From an uncultured Bacteroidota bacterium (GTDB taxonomy: Bacteria; Bacteroidota; Bacteroidia; Chitinophagales; Chitinophagaceae), in contig CAIYUO010000085.1 in assembly GCA_903929425.1 (NCBI GenBank), forward strand, positions 1 to 64,000: a DNA stretch of 64,000 nucleotides. The letters are read 5' to 3'. Positions 21,435 to 31,792 of this stretch are shown here, piece after piece (the stretch's first letter is position 1; the number at the start of each line of letters is the position of its first letter). Position numbers and translations under genes: made by a program. The notes below the pieces were generated by a model. That model saw only the letters and a list, made by a program, of their open reading frames with translations, did not search any database and was not told the origin of the DNA.

Positions 21435-22016
21435 ATGAACAAAACTGTACAACTAACAGACAACGAATTAATTCAACTTTTCCAACAAGGCAACCCGCGC
21501 GCTTTTGATGTATTAATTGACCGTCATCAAGAACGAATATTCAATGCCATTAATTTCATGGTTAAGGATAGTTATTTAGCTGAAGATTTAATTCAAGACA
21601 TATTTATAAAAATTATTGGCAATTTAAAGTTGGGGAAATATAACGACGAAGGAAAATTTTTACCTTGGGCATTGCGTATTGCACACAACTACTGTGTTGA
21701 CCATTTTAGAAAAGTAAAAAGAACCCCAACCATTAAAACAAGCGACGACCAGGACTTATTTGAAATTATCAAGCATGCCGATCATCCTGCTGATTACAAA
21801 ATGACCCGTTCTCAAACACATCGTGATATTCAAGAGTTGGTTGATTTATTACCTGAGGAACAAAGAGAGATTATTGTATTAAGACACTACGCTAACTTAA
21901 GTTTCAAGGAAATAGCACAAATGACCAATTGCAGCATTAATACCGCTTTAGGCAGAATGCGTTATGGTTTAATTAACCTAAGAAAAATGATGAATGAGCG
22001 TGGAATGAGTTTATAA
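21435..22016 (+). CDS. RNA polymerase sigma factor (sigma-70/ECF family)
   Basis: YLAEDLIQDIFIKII region 2; LPEEQREIIVLRHYANLSFKEIAQMTNCSINTALGRMRYG region 4. Confidence 0.92.
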   Translation: MNKTVQLTDNELIQLFQQGNPRAFDVLIDRHQERIFNAINFMVKDSYLAEDLIQDIFIKIIGNLKLGKYNDEGKFLPWALRIAHNYCVDHFRKVKRTPTIKTSDDQDLFEIIKHADHPADYKMTRSQTHRDIQELVDLLPEEQREIIVLRHYANLSFKEIAQMTNCSINTALGRMRYGLINLRKMMNERGMSL

Positions 22017-22055
22017 ATTTGATAGTATTAAATAAATTATAGTTTTACACTAATT

Positions 22056-22086
22056 AAAGAGGCTCCGAATTCGGAGCCTCTTTTTT
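22056..22086 (+). terminator. Rho-independent terminator after sigma factor gene
   Basis: AGAGGCTCCGA ATTCGGAGCCTCT TTTTT. Confidence 0.82.
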
Positions 22087-22121
22087 ATGCTTATATGATA
22101 ATTTAATTATTCGAAATACTA

Positions 22122-24080
22122 TTACTTTCCTTTAGCAACACTGCATTGTAGCCACTGTAAATACTCATTAATATCAGGCGTGTACCCAACTGGATTTGAT
22201 AATAATTTTTGATCAGGGCTCACCACAACATAAAGTGGCTGTGTTACTTGATTGAAGTTTTCGGCTTGGAAGGTTGCCCATAAATCACCAACACTATTTA
22301 TTTCCTTTTCAGTGCCTGCTTTACTTATATATTTAAAACGCTTATCAACTGGTAACATTTCCTTGTCATCAACATATAAGGAAACCAAAATAAAGTTCTC
22401 TTTAATATAACTTGACACGGCTGGATCAGTCCATACATTCTCCTCCATTTTACGACAGTTAACACAAGCCCAACCAGTGAAATCTATCAAAATTGGTTTG
22501 TTTTGATCTTTTGCTAATGCCAATGCTTTTTGATAATCATTAACCACATTAGCATGCACACCCATATTATCATCTCCAGGACTTGCAAATAAACTATATT
22601 GACTAGGCGGAGGGAAACCACTTAAAAATTTAATATAGCCTGCATTCTTAGGGAAAATGCCCATTACTAAAACGACTGAAAAAGCAATTGCTAATATACC
22701 GCCAAGTTTTCGTACAACCGAAATTTTTGCACCCTTAGTATCATGTGGCAAATGTAATTTACCCCATAGGTATAATGCTAGACCCAAACTGATAACAGCC
22801 CATAAACCTAAAAACACTTCTCGTTTTAATAATCCCCAATGTTGAACTAAGTCGGCGTTTGATAAAAATTTAAAGGCCAATGCTAATTCTAAAAAGGCTA
22901 ATATTTTTTTAACGGTGTCCAACCATCCTCCTGATTTAGGCAAGCTTTGAAGCCATTGTGGGAATATGGCAAACAAGGTAAATGGTAATGCAAGTGCAAT
23001 GCCAAATCCAGCCATACCTGATGTTAAAGCCCAAGCACCGCCTTGTAATGAACCTACTAATAAAGTGCCCAATATGGGTCCAGTGCATGAAAAGGATACA
23101 ATGGCTAAAGTGATGGCCATAAAAAATATGCCCCCTAAACTTCCCAACCCACTTTTTGAGTCAGCCTTATTAGCAATTCCACTAGGCAAGGTTATTTCAA
23201 AATAACCAAAAAAGGAGATAGAGAAGAAAATAAATATGACGAAGAAGATGAGGTTTAAAATAGGATTCGTTGAAATACTATTGAAAATTTCGGGTTGTAC
23301 ATTACCTAATAAATGAAAAGGGACACTTGCTAAAACATAAATTAAAAAAATACTCAAGCCATATAACAATCCATTTTTAATGCCTTGCTTTCTGGTTTTT
23401 GAACGCTTTGTGAAAAAGGATACAGTTACTGGAATCATTGGAAATACACAAGGTGTGATTAAAGCAATTAATCCGCCTAAAAATCCTAATACAAATACAG
23501 TCCAAAAGCTTGATTCTTTACTATCATGAGCTGCTTCACCACAGGCACCCAATGGAGGTGTTGTAGCAGATGTTGGTAATAAAATTTCAACACCTTCGGC
23601 TTTCTTTCCATTCGCTAAAAAAATGGAAACAGGAATTTCCTGCTCATAAAATTCATTCCCTTTTGCAATCGCCACAACCAAATTGCCTTTTAAAGTATCT
23701 GGTTGAAATCCCGCAATGGAAAAGTTTTGAGTAGCTGCTATAGGGCCCTCAAAAACATTCGCCTTTTTAAACAAAACATCTTTTTGAAAATTTGCTTTTG
23801 AAGTAAAAATAACCTCCTTTAAAAATTTCACCGTTTCTAACTTAAAAACAATATTAGGCGAAGTGGTAATCAATTCAGCTGCATTATCAGGTGAAGGGGT
23901 ATTTCCATATACATGCCAGCCTTCCTTTACTTTTATATCAAAACTTAATTGATACGTACTATCGTTTACAGGAGATGCTTTTGCATATACTTTAACCAAG
24001 CTGTCCGCTTGCGCCATTGCATTTACCTGCATCAAACACAGGATAATCAATGATGCAAAAAGTGAAAGTATTTTATTCAA
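22122..24080 (-). CDS. thioredoxin-domain cytochrome c biogenesis / thiol:disulfide interchange protein DsbD-like
   Basis: N-terminal DsbD-like domain, CcdA-like TM region (GLIALITPCVFPMIPVTVSFF), C-terminal thioredoxin FTGWACVNCRKME. Confidence 0.9.
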   Translation of the reverse strand: MNKILSLFASLIILCLMQVNAMAQADSLVKVYAKASPVNDSTYQLSFDIKVKEGWHVYGNTPSPDNAAELITTSPNIVFKLETVKFLKEVIFTSKANFQKDVLFKKANVFEGPIAATQNFSIAGFQPDTLKGNLVVAIAKGNEFYEQEIPVSIFLANGKKAEGVEILLPTSATTPPLGACGEAAHDSKESSFWTVFVLGFLGGLIALITPCVFPMIPVTVSFFTKRSKTRKQGIKNGLLYGLSIFLIYVLASVPFHLLGNVQPEIFNSISTNPILNLIFFVIFIFFSISFFGYFEITLPSGIANKADSKSGLGSLGGIFFMAITLAIVSFSCTGPILGTLLVGSLQGGAWALTSGMAGFGIALALPFTLFAIFPQWLQSLPKSGGWLDTVKKILAFLELALAFKFLSNADLVQHWGLLKREVFLGLWAVISLGLALYLWGKLHLPHDTKGAKISVVRKLGGILAIAFSVVLVMGIFPKNAGYIKFLSGFPPPSQYSLFASPGDDNMGVHANVVNDYQKALALAKDQNKPILIDFTGWACVNCRKMEENVWTDPAVSSYIKENFILVSLYVDDKEMLPVDKRFKYISKAGTEKEINSVGDLWATFQAENFNQVTQPLYVVVSPDQKLLSNPVGYTPDINEYLQWLQCSVAKGK

Positions 24081-24156
24081 AATATATTATTTATAAAATG
24101 AAATAGTAGTCTACCATATAACGAAATACACAAATCGTAAAACGTTAAAATGATAA

Positions 24157-24606
24157 TTACTGAATGGTAACCTCGAAAGGCACTTTTGTAGGAGGTAAAC
24201 AACGCTCGTCATTGCAAACCATATATTCTACTTCCCCAGCAACACTTGTTTTGCTAGCAGCTCTTAAATTAATAGTTTGAACAAACTGTACTTTATTGCT
24301 GAAGTAGGCAATTTCAGCACCAAAGTTTTTATCAAAATGTTTTTCTAGTTTCCCTATTTCTTTGGCTGTGCCTTTTACTTGCACTAATGCATTCTTTTTA
24401 AATACAATATTTGTAGGGACTGGGCCTTTTTTCACAAATTGAGAGTAAATGTGCCATGGCGCATCCACATTCGCTGTAAAAATTATATCATATTGCTTAT
24501 CTGATTTTTTAATCGCCTCAAAAGTCCACTTAACAGGATTTAATCTTTGTGCATTTGCATTCAAAGCGAATAAAACCAACATACCAAACAACATTATCTT
24601 TTTCAT
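24157..24606 (-). CDS. stand-alone DsbD N-terminal-like domain protein
   Basis: Signal peptide, PWHIYSQFVKKGPVPTNIVF, VEYMVCNDERCLPPTKVPFEV. Confidence 0.8.
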   Translation of the reverse strand: MKKIMLFGMLVLFALNANAQRLNPVKWTFEAIKKSDKQYDIIFTANVDAPWHIYSQFVKKGPVPTNIVFKKNALVQVKGTAKEIGKLEKHFDKNFGAEIAYFSNKVQFVQTINLRAASKTSVAGEVEYMVCNDERCLPPTKVPFEVTIQ

Positions 24607-24635
24607 ACAATCCTAAATTAAGTATTAACCAATTA

Positions 24636-25298
24636 TTATTTCGACAATCCTAAAAATTCAAAAACTTCTTTTCCATCAATGTTACTCAAGGCACTACTAG
24701 TGGCACGTTCTGGATGTGGCATCATACCAACTACATTACGTTTGTCATTACAAATGCCAGCAATATCATGTGTTGAACCATTTGGATTTCCCGCACCACC
24801 CACATTTCCTTGTTCATCACAGTAACGGAATAAAATTTGTTTGTTGTTTTCTAAGTGCTTCAAGGTAGCATCATCTGCAAAATATCGTCCCTCACCGTGC
24901 GCTATTGGGATTTGTAACGCTTTACTATTATCTGTTTTGATATATACATTCTTACAAATGAATTGTTGATTTTCATTTTGCAATAAAGCACCTGGCAATA
25001 ATCCACTTTCACATAAAATCTGAAAGCCATTACAAACTCCTAGTACTTTACCTCCTTTGTTTGCAAATTCAATGACAGATTGCATCATTGGACTAAACTT
25101 TGCAATGGCACCACATCGTAAATAATCGCCATAGGAAAATCCTCCAGGTAAAACAACGCAATCGTCTGTCGTAAAATGTGATAAATCACTGTCCTTGTGC
25201 CAAAGCATTTCTACTTGAGCCCCTAAGTCTTTTTCTAATGCATCTTGCATGTCTCTATCACAATTAGAACCTGGAAAAACTACTACTCCAAATTTCAT
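24636..25298 (-). CDS. purQ: phosphoribosylformylglycinamidine synthase subunit PurQ
   Basis: [48 protein letters not shown]. Confidence 0.96.
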   Translation of the reverse strand: MKFGVVVFPGSNCDRDMQDALEKDLGAQVEMLWHKDSDLSHFTTDDCVVLPGGFSYGDYLRCGAIAKFSPMMQSVIEFANKGGKVLGVCNGFQILCESGLLPGALLQNENQQFICKNVYIKTDNSKALQIPIAHGEGRYFADDATLKHLENNKQILFRYCDEQGNVGGAGNPNGSTHDIAGICNDKRNVVGMMPHPERATSSALSNIDGKEVFEFLGLSK

Positions 25299-25380
25299 GA
25301 GTTATATTTTAGGTATTAGATTATTATTTGAAGGCCAAAGTTACCAAAAACAGCCAAAAAACTAGCGTAAAATTCTTCAC

Positions 25381-26352
25381 TTACCCTAAGTGGTTATACA
25401 CAATAACCGCCATTGTAGACCAAAATAATATATTTGGTATAAATAAGGTTTTAGGAACCGAATAAGCAAAGCTAATAAAGCAGGCCAAAGGGGTTAATAC
25501 TATGGCTGACGCGTATAAAGCCTGTGCAGAAAAAATAATAGGTTGAAACAAAGTCAAAAAAAGTACCAATAACAATACACCCCAGTATTTACGAACCTGA
25601 ATGATGAATCTAGATTTTTGATTTTGCCAAAGATATAACCCTACTATAAGTTGAACTGCAATAACCACTAATGCTAAAATTACATTTATGCCAGGTTGAA
25701 CGAATGGATTTTTCCAATCCAGCATGGGTAAAAAATGTCGAAAATCACTCATATTCCCTGTTAAATAAACAAAAGTAAATATGAAATAAAAGGGAAGGGC
25801 AACCCCCATCAATAATATTAACCACTCTGTTAATTTGAATGGACGAATAATGGTTAATGCAAACAAAACCACTGGAATTAAAATGGCTATGGGTTCGTAT
25901 AAAAGAATAGAACCTCCTACTATTAATCCAATATTAAATTCTAAGGATTGGGGTTGATTTTGATCATATAGCCTCAATAGTTTTACTAATATCCATAACA
26001 CTAAAGAGTTTGCGATGAGTCCGGAGCTAATAACATCCCAAAAAGGGAAAGTAGCCGTCAGCATGATATAAATGAAGGCAGGCAAATAACTTACTTTTTG
26101 AAGCATTTTAAGGTTACTCATGAAAATATTAAGTCGAATTGCCTGCCCTAATATAATTGCTTGAAATAAAATCATTAAAACAATTGGATGTAATTGTTTT
26201 ACATAATGTACAAGTAAATAAGCAAACAAGCCATCAGATTCATTGGCTACAACTACAGGGGGCACCATCCAAATATGGAAGTGGAGCACTATACTTAGTA
26301 ACACCAAAAAAAGTAAATTAATATCGGACCGATCTCTGAATAAAAAAACCAC
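25381..26352 (-). CDS. polytopic membrane protein (DUF6427-like)
   Basis: Multiple TM helices; overall layout resembles the Bacteroidota DUF6427 family. Confidence 0.5.
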   Translation of the reverse strand: MVFLFRDRSDINLLFLVLLSIVLHFHIWMVPPVVVANESDGLFAYLLVHYVKQLHPIVLMILFQAIILGQAIRLNIFMSNLKMLQKVSYLPAFIYIMLTATFPFWDVISSGLIANSLVLWILVKLLRLYDQNQPQSLEFNIGLIVGGSILLYEPIAILIPVVLFALTIIRPFKLTEWLILLMGVALPFYFIFTFVYLTGNMSDFRHFLPMLDWKNPFVQPGINVILALVVIAVQLIVGLYLWQNQKSRFIIQVRKYWGVLLLVLFLTLFQPIIFSAQALYASAIVLTPLACFISFAYSVPKTLFIPNILFWSTMAVIVYNHLG

Positions 26353-26357
26353 GTTAA

Positions 26358-27956
26358 TTATTTAATTTGAATTTTTGCAAATCCAATTTTGTTTTTAGAC
26401 TGATATGGAATAATCGCCTCATTTGCTCCAACTTGTTTCAAAGAACGTGGCATCCACTCATAATTTTTTTCTGCTAAAATAATATTTGCTTCTTTATTCA
26501 ATTGCCCCTCTTTTGTAAATGTATTAATCACAAATTGACGAATTCCTTTTTCTTTTTTATAATAAATAAAGGTTGACCCCTTATCATTTTCGACAGTTCC
26601 ATAACCAATGAACTGATCAACATTCACGTCGGACTGGCTTTTATCAATGGTTTTCACCCATTGAATACCACCTTTTGTATCCAATGATATTAACGCTACT
26701 TTATTAGCATTATAGGTTACTGAATGGTAACCAAAACCAGCATAAGGATTTGCCCAAGGACTCCACATAAAGGGATACATCCCAAATCCAAGACCATATC
26801 CAAACCCAAGTCCATATCCAAATCTAGTCCAAGGATAAAATCCAAAAGGTCTACTCCAATAATTAAACATAAATGGATTATAAAAAGGACCGCCATAAAA
26901 ATAATCCCATCTTGAAAATGCACTTCGATTATTATAAGTCTCTGCACTTTCCGCTACAATGACTAAACTACCATCAGCTAATACTTTTGTTTTGTCTAAA
27001 TAAAAATTATCAAACGCGTCTTTCAAATTACGCTTTGAACTTACAGCACCTCTTAAAGCGTCAGTAAATCTATTAGCATTACTAGCAATTTCTTTTCTTG
27101 AATTTATATCCCATATATAGGTGAATACTCCTTCCACATTACCTTTTTTAGCTGTTGCATAAAAAGAACTTAATAGAACTTGTCCATTTTTATTATCAAG
27201 TTGCAAGCGAATGTCATCCAATAATAAAGTATTATTCAAAATTGGCGACTCCGTTACTGCTGAACCGTCAGCTGATAAATACAATAAACTTACTGCTGGC
27301 GCTGCATTAGCTAATACCATATTTCGTAAGCAAAACAAATTACCCTTATTATCTAAAGCAAAATCTGATAAATTACTTTTTTTATTTTGTGCGTTTACAT
27401 TTATAGCCACCTCGTTCACCATTTCAAAATGATCATTTAATGCAATTACCTTTATTTTTATTGAATTAACTCTAGTGGTGTTCACCGTAAATAAAGCCAT
27501 TTTTTGATGATCATCACTTTGCAATAAATTGAAAACTTTGGCATGTGATCCGGGTCGAATGTTTTCAGCGGTATCAATAATTTTTGGTGTGCCTACTAGT
27601 TGTCCCTCTTTGTTTAATTCAGCAGCTGCTGCATATACTGTTGTATTTGCTTGAAATTGATAAAATACAACTACTTTATCAATTGAATGCACAAACTCAA
27701 TGGCACTAACCGACGCAGGTAAAAAAGCCAAATCATTTTGTTTTACTAATTGCATCTGATTATTATATTGTGCAATCGTAGAAACCGATTTGTTTTTTTT
27801 ATAAATCCAATAATGGTTATCTACTTTTCCTAACACCTCGTATTGCATGTCATCTTTGTCAGTCTTTTCAATACCAGACAAAACATAAGACTGTGCAAAA
27901 GAAGCTTGAAGACTCATTAAAAAGGTCATTAAAAAACTAAAAAATAACTTTTGCAT
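26358..27956 (-). CDS. hypothetical secreted protein with aromatic/Gly-rich segment
   Basis: Signal peptide from MQKLFFSFLMTFLMSLQASFAQ (ATG at 27956); low-complexity YGLGFGYGLGFGMYPFMWSPW segment; beta-propeller-like spacing. Confidence 0.7.
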   Translation of the reverse strand: MQKLFFSFLMTFLMSLQASFAQSYVLSGIEKTDKDDMQYEVLGKVDNHYWIYKKNKSVSTIAQYNNQMQLVKQNDLAFLPASVSAIEFVHSIDKVVVFYQFQANTTVYAAAAELNKEGQLVGTPKIIDTAENIRPGSHAKVFNLLQSDDHQKMALFTVNTTRVNSIKIKVIALNDHFEMVNEVAINVNAQNKKSNLSDFALDNKGNLFCLRNMVLANAAPAVSLLYLSADGSAVTESPILNNTLLLDDIRLQLDNKNGQVLLSSFYATAKKGNVEGVFTYIWDINSRKEIASNANRFTDALRGAVSSKRNLKDAFDNFYLDKTKVLADGSLVIVAESAETYNNRSAFSRWDYFYGGPFYNPFMFNYWSRPFGFYPWTRFGYGLGFGYGLGFGMYPFMWSPWANPYAGFGYHSVTYNANKVALISLDTKGGIQWVKTIDKSQSDVNVDQFIGYGTVENDKGSTFIYYKKEKGIRQFVINTFTKEGQLNKEANIILAEKNYEWMPRSLKQVGANEAIIPYQSKNKIGFAKIQIK

Positions 27957-28053
27957 AGAAATAAATTTTATATACGACAAATTTAGTACAATAATCAGGA
28001 TGGACCTATATTTGGTTAGAATATTAACGCCTTTTTAAATATTAGAAATTAAA

Positions 28054-28956
28054 CTAAACATCGTTTAAAATAACCTGATCGGCTTGAATATTCAAGTGAT
28101 ATATCGCCCCTTCTTTGATCGGGTAATTTGATAGTCCATGACTGATTGGGAAGTCATAACAAACCGGGTAGTTAAATTCAGCAATATGAGATTGTAAAAT
28201 TTCAAAAGCGCCAGCACCAATATCGGTAGGGTCATCACGCATATCTGAAAATCCACCCAAAACAAGGCCCGCCAAATTATTAAAAAGTCCAGCATTTTTC
28301 ATTTGAATTACCATGCGGTCCAGGTTGTAATGAAATTCGCCAATGTCTTCTAAAAACAATATTTTTCCATTGGTATCCATACTGTATTGGGAACCAACTA
28401 AATGTGCCATCAAACATAAATTGCCACCAATCATTGGAGCTGTTGCCAAACCCATTTTATTATAGCTATGCACTGGGGCCTCATAACTTGTTTTTTGTCC
28501 TTCTAAAATACTTTTTACTGCTTGAATATAGGGTTCGCCTTCTGGACCTTTGTTAAAAGCTGTAGCCATAGGGCCATGAATACTCATGATACCATTGTGC
28601 TGCAAGGCTGCATGTAAAACGGTAATATCACTAAAGCCAATCACCCATTTAGGGTTAGCTTTAATCCCAGTAAAATCCAAATTATTTATTATTCTACTTA
28701 ACCCATATCCACCCCTAGCACATAAAATAGCTTTCACGGAAGGGTCATCCATCATTTCTTGTAAATCGGCGGCTCGTAATGCATCGGTGGCCGAATAGGT
28801 AAAATGTTTTGCCCCTATAGTTTGACCCAACTTTACCTGATAACCCCATTCAGTAAGGGTTTCAACACATTTTTGTACCCTTTCCAATGGAATGGAACCT
28901 GCCGGACAGACCATCCCAATAACGTCGCCAGCTTGAAGGTTTTGAGGTTGAATCAT
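28054..28956 (-). CDS. LD-carboxypeptidase (peptidase family S66)
   Basis: GMVCPAGSI, ARGGYGLSRI, GFSDITVLHAAL, LEDIGEFHYNLDRM. Confidence 0.92.
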   Translation of the reverse strand: MIQPQNLQAGDVIGMVCPAGSIPLERVQKCVETLTEWGYQVKLGQTIGAKHFTYSATDALRAADLQEMMDDPSVKAILCARGGYGLSRIINNLDFTGIKANPKWVIGFSDITVLHAALQHNGIMSIHGPMATAFNKGPEGEPYIQAVKSILEGQKTSYEAPVHSYNKMGLATAPMIGGNLCLMAHLVGSQYSMDTNGKILFLEDIGEFHYNLDRMVIQMKNAGLFNNLAGLVLGGFSDMRDDPTDIGAGAFEILQSHIAEFNYPVCYDFPISHGLSNYPIKEGAIYHLNIQADQVILNDV

Positions 28957-28978
28957 ACCGCAATATTAAGTACTTTTG
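28947..28978 (+). promoter_or_regulatory. candidate Bacteroidota promoter for metG, overlapping the 5' end of the divergent LD-carboxypeptidase gene
   Basis: GTTG (28947-28950), 20 nt spacer, TACTTTTG (28971-28978); metG ATG at 28984. Confidence 0.5.
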
Positions 28979-28983
28979 CAACA

Positions 28984-31131
28984 ATGAACACGCCTAAACG
29001 ATATTTGATTACGGCTGCCCTACCATATGCCAATGGCCTCAAGCATATTGGCCACTTAGCGGGCGCCTATTTACCTGCCGATATTTATGTTCGCTATTTA
29101 AAAGCGCAAAAAAGAGATGTTGTTTTTGTTTGCGGAAGTGATGAGCATGGAACGGCTATTCCTATTCAAGCAACAAAGGAAGGAACAACTGCTCAAGCTA
29201 TTATTGATAAGTACCATCCTATTATTGAGCAAAATTTTAAGGATCTTGGTATTCAATTTGATATTTATCATCGCACCAGTGACCCTTTGCATCATGAAAC
29301 GGCAAGTGCGTTTTTTAAAGACTTAGAAAGCCGTGGTGATTTGGAGACAAAAACCACCGAACAATATTTTGACGAACAAGCTAATACTTTTTTAGCTGAC
29401 CGTTATATAAAAGGTACATGCCCTAATTGTGCTCATACCGAAGCTTATGGAGATCAGTGTGAAAAGTGTGGCAAAAGTTTAAGTCCTGAGGAATTAATAA
29501 ATCCCGTGAGCACATTAAGTGGAAATGCACCCATTAAAAAAGAAACAACACATTGGTATTTACCTTTAAATAGACATGAAGACTTTTTACGCAAGTGGTT
29601 ATTGGAACAACATGCAAGCGACTGGAGACCTGCTGTAATTGGCCAATGTAAAAGTTGGATAGAAGGTGGATTGCAACCACGTGCCGTAACGCGCGATTTG
29701 GATTGGGGTGTAAAAGTACCCGTTGCAGGAGGCGATGGAAAAGTTTTGTACGTTTGGTTTGATGCCCCTATTGGATACATAAGCGCTACTAAGCAATGGG
29801 CATTAAATAATGATAAGGATTGGAAGCCTTATTGGAACGATCCTGAAACTAAGTTGGTTCATTTTATTGGCAAGGATAATATTGTATTTCACTGTATCAT
29901 TTTCCCAGTAATGTTAAAATTACATGGAAATATTTTACCTGAAAATGTACCTGCAAATGAGTTCATGAATTTAGAAGGTGATAAAATGAGTACTTCACGT
30001 GGATGGAGTATTGAAATGGATGATTATATTAACAAATGGATTAAAAAAGAAAATGGTGGCGAATCCTTAGCGGATTGTTTACGTTTTTATGTAAACTCCA
30101 TAGCGCCGGAATCTAAGGATAGTGAATTTACTTGGAAAGGTTTTCAAGATGCAGTAAATGGAGAGCTAGTAAGTATTTTCGCTAATTACGTGAATAGAAC
30201 CTGGGTGTTAATGCACAAATTGACAAAAGGAAAAGTGCCAAAAATTCATACAGAATTTTTAGACGAGGATGATCGCGCATTACTAGTAAGTGTTACCGAG
30301 ACTAAAGAGAAGGTAACTGCTTTATTAGAGCAATATAAATTTAGAGAGGCCCAGTTTGAAGTTGTGAACTTAGCTCGTTTGGGTAATCAATACATGCAAA
30401 AAAAAGAGCCTTGGATTTTAGCTAAAAATTTGGATACCGATCCTACAGCACAAGCTAAAATAGATAACTGTATGCATGGCTGTTTACAATTAACTGCTAA
30501 CCTAGCAATTTTAATTAATCCATTCCTTCCTTTCACAGCGAAAAAAATGTGTCATTTAATGAAAGTGGTTGACCGTATGTTAGAATGGGAGAACGCGGGT
30601 AAATTTGATTTATTGAAAGTGGGTTATAGCTTACGTCCCCCTGAATTATTATTTAGAAAAATAGAAGATGAGGAAATCGCTGCTGAATTGGCTGAATTAA
30701 AAGCTAATGCAGAAGCTAAAAAAAATAAAATGGAAACTACTAATACAAGCTCAGCTGCAGCAAATACAGATCAAACAAATGAATTAGGCATTGCTCCTTT
30801 AAAACCTGAAATTGTATTTGATGATTTTGGTAAAATTGATTTGCGTGTGGGCACTATCGTAGAAGCTAAGAAAGTAGAGAAGACAGATAAATTATTAGAA
30901 TTGTTGGTTGACTTAGGATTTGAAAAAAGAACTATTTTATCTGGTATCGCTATGCATTTTAATCCTGAAGATATTGTTGGAAAGCAAGTTACCATCGTTG
31001 CTAACTTAGCACCACGTAAAATGCGCGGTATTGAAAGCAAGGGTATGATACTAATGGCTGAGGATGCACAAGGTAAATTATACTTTGTAAGTCCTAGTGA
31101 AGCTATCGCATCAGGAAGTACGATTGCTTAA
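28984..31131 (+). CDS. metG: methionine--tRNA ligase with C-terminal tRNA-binding domain
   Basis: TAALPYANGLKHIGHLAGAYLPADIYVRYL, CGSDEHGTA, KMSTSRG; C-terminal FGKIDLRVGTIVEAKKVE Trbp111-like domain; ATG at 28984 preferred over 28804. Confidence 0.96.
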   Translation: MNTPKRYLITAALPYANGLKHIGHLAGAYLPADIYVRYLKAQKRDVVFVCGSDEHGTAIPIQATKEGTTAQAIIDKYHPIIEQNFKDLGIQFDIYHRTSDPLHHETASAFFKDLESRGDLETKTTEQYFDEQANTFLADRYIKGTCPNCAHTEAYGDQCEKCGKSLSPEELINPVSTLSGNAPIKKETTHWYLPLNRHEDFLRKWLLEQHASDWRPAVIGQCKSWIEGGLQPRAVTRDLDWGVKVPVAGGDGKVLYVWFDAPIGYISATKQWALNNDKDWKPYWNDPETKLVHFIGKDNIVFHCIIFPVMLKLHGNILPENVPANEFMNLEGDKMSTSRGWSIEMDDYINKWIKKENGGESLADCLRFYVNSIAPESKDSEFTWKGFQDAVNGELVSIFANYVNRTWVLMHKLTKGKVPKIHTEFLDEDDRALLVSVTETKEKVTALLEQYKFREAQFEVVNLARLGNQYMQKKEPWILAKNLDTDPTAQAKIDNCMHGCLQLTANLAILINPFLPFTAKKMCHLMKVVDRMLEWENAGKFDLLKVGYSLRPPELLFRKIEDEEIAAELAELKANAEAKKNKMETTNTSSAAANTDQTNELGIAPLKPEIVFDDFGKIDLRVGTIVEAKKVEKTDKLLELLVDLGFEKRTILSGIAMHFNPEDIVGKQVTIVANLAPRKMRGIESKGMILMAEDAQGKLYFVSPSEAIASGSTIA

Positions 31132-31773
31132 TTAGAAAGATATACACTCTTTTAATTCTTTCTCCGTATAAGCTAAACCATGTTGTTTTAAAACATCGTC
31201 TGGTACGCCATTCCACTGATTTGGTTGGTTACCCATATATCCTAAATCCTTTACACCAATTTCAGAAGTATAATAACCCGTGGTAACTAAGTCACGCATT
31301 TTATTAAAGAAGCTAACGCCTTGTGCAACTTCAGGTTTTGCTTTTTTAGGATAGGCGATTTCATCCACGATACCTATTTGTTGATCATGCGAACAACTTA
31401 CAAATGATTTACCATGTTTATTAAAACTGTGTAAGTCTAACCATCTCAAGCCCCCTCTAACAGGCACTTGATGCTCGGTCATATCCTTCACAATAAACTC
31501 AATAAACTCAGGCACTTTAGCTTCAGAAGCAGAGCCACTTGTCGCATCCTTTGGCATAATGATGTCACCTAATACAGTGATAGTAGCCATTTCATGCTCG
31601 TCAAAAAAGGCTGGTTCGGCTTTTACCTTTACTAAATAGTCTTTCTCCTCCTGCATTCTATCATCATCAGTTGCAACTGCAACTGTGGTACTTGCGCTTT
31701 TGCAAGCTTCCACTAAGACGCTTGCAGAAACAGTGCCAATAAACATGGCTTTGAGGGAACTTCTTCTATCCAT
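31132..31773 (-). CDS. gluconate 2-dehydrogenase subunit 3 family protein
   Basis: Twin-Arg-like MDRRSSLKAMFIGTVSAS leader; ATITVLGDIIMPKDATSGSASEAKVPEFIEFIV. Confidence 0.85.
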   Translation of the reverse strand: MDRRSSLKAMFIGTVSASVLVEACKSASTTVAVATDDDRMQEEKDYLVKVKAEPAFFDEHEMATITVLGDIIMPKDATSGSASEAKVPEFIEFIVKDMTEHQVPVRGGLRWLDLHSFNKHGKSFVSCSHDQQIGIVDEIAYPKKAKPEVAQGVSFFNKMRDLVTTGYYTSEIGVKDLGYMGNQPNQWNGVPDDVLKQHGLAYTEKELKECISF

Positions 31774-31792
31774 AATATGTTAATTTAAAAAA

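Noticed and set aside
28804-28983. N-terminal extension of metG ORF
   Set aside because: The 60 aa extension lies antisense to the LD-carboxypeptidase gene; the conserved MetRS N-terminus starts at 28984 just after a promoter-like sequence.
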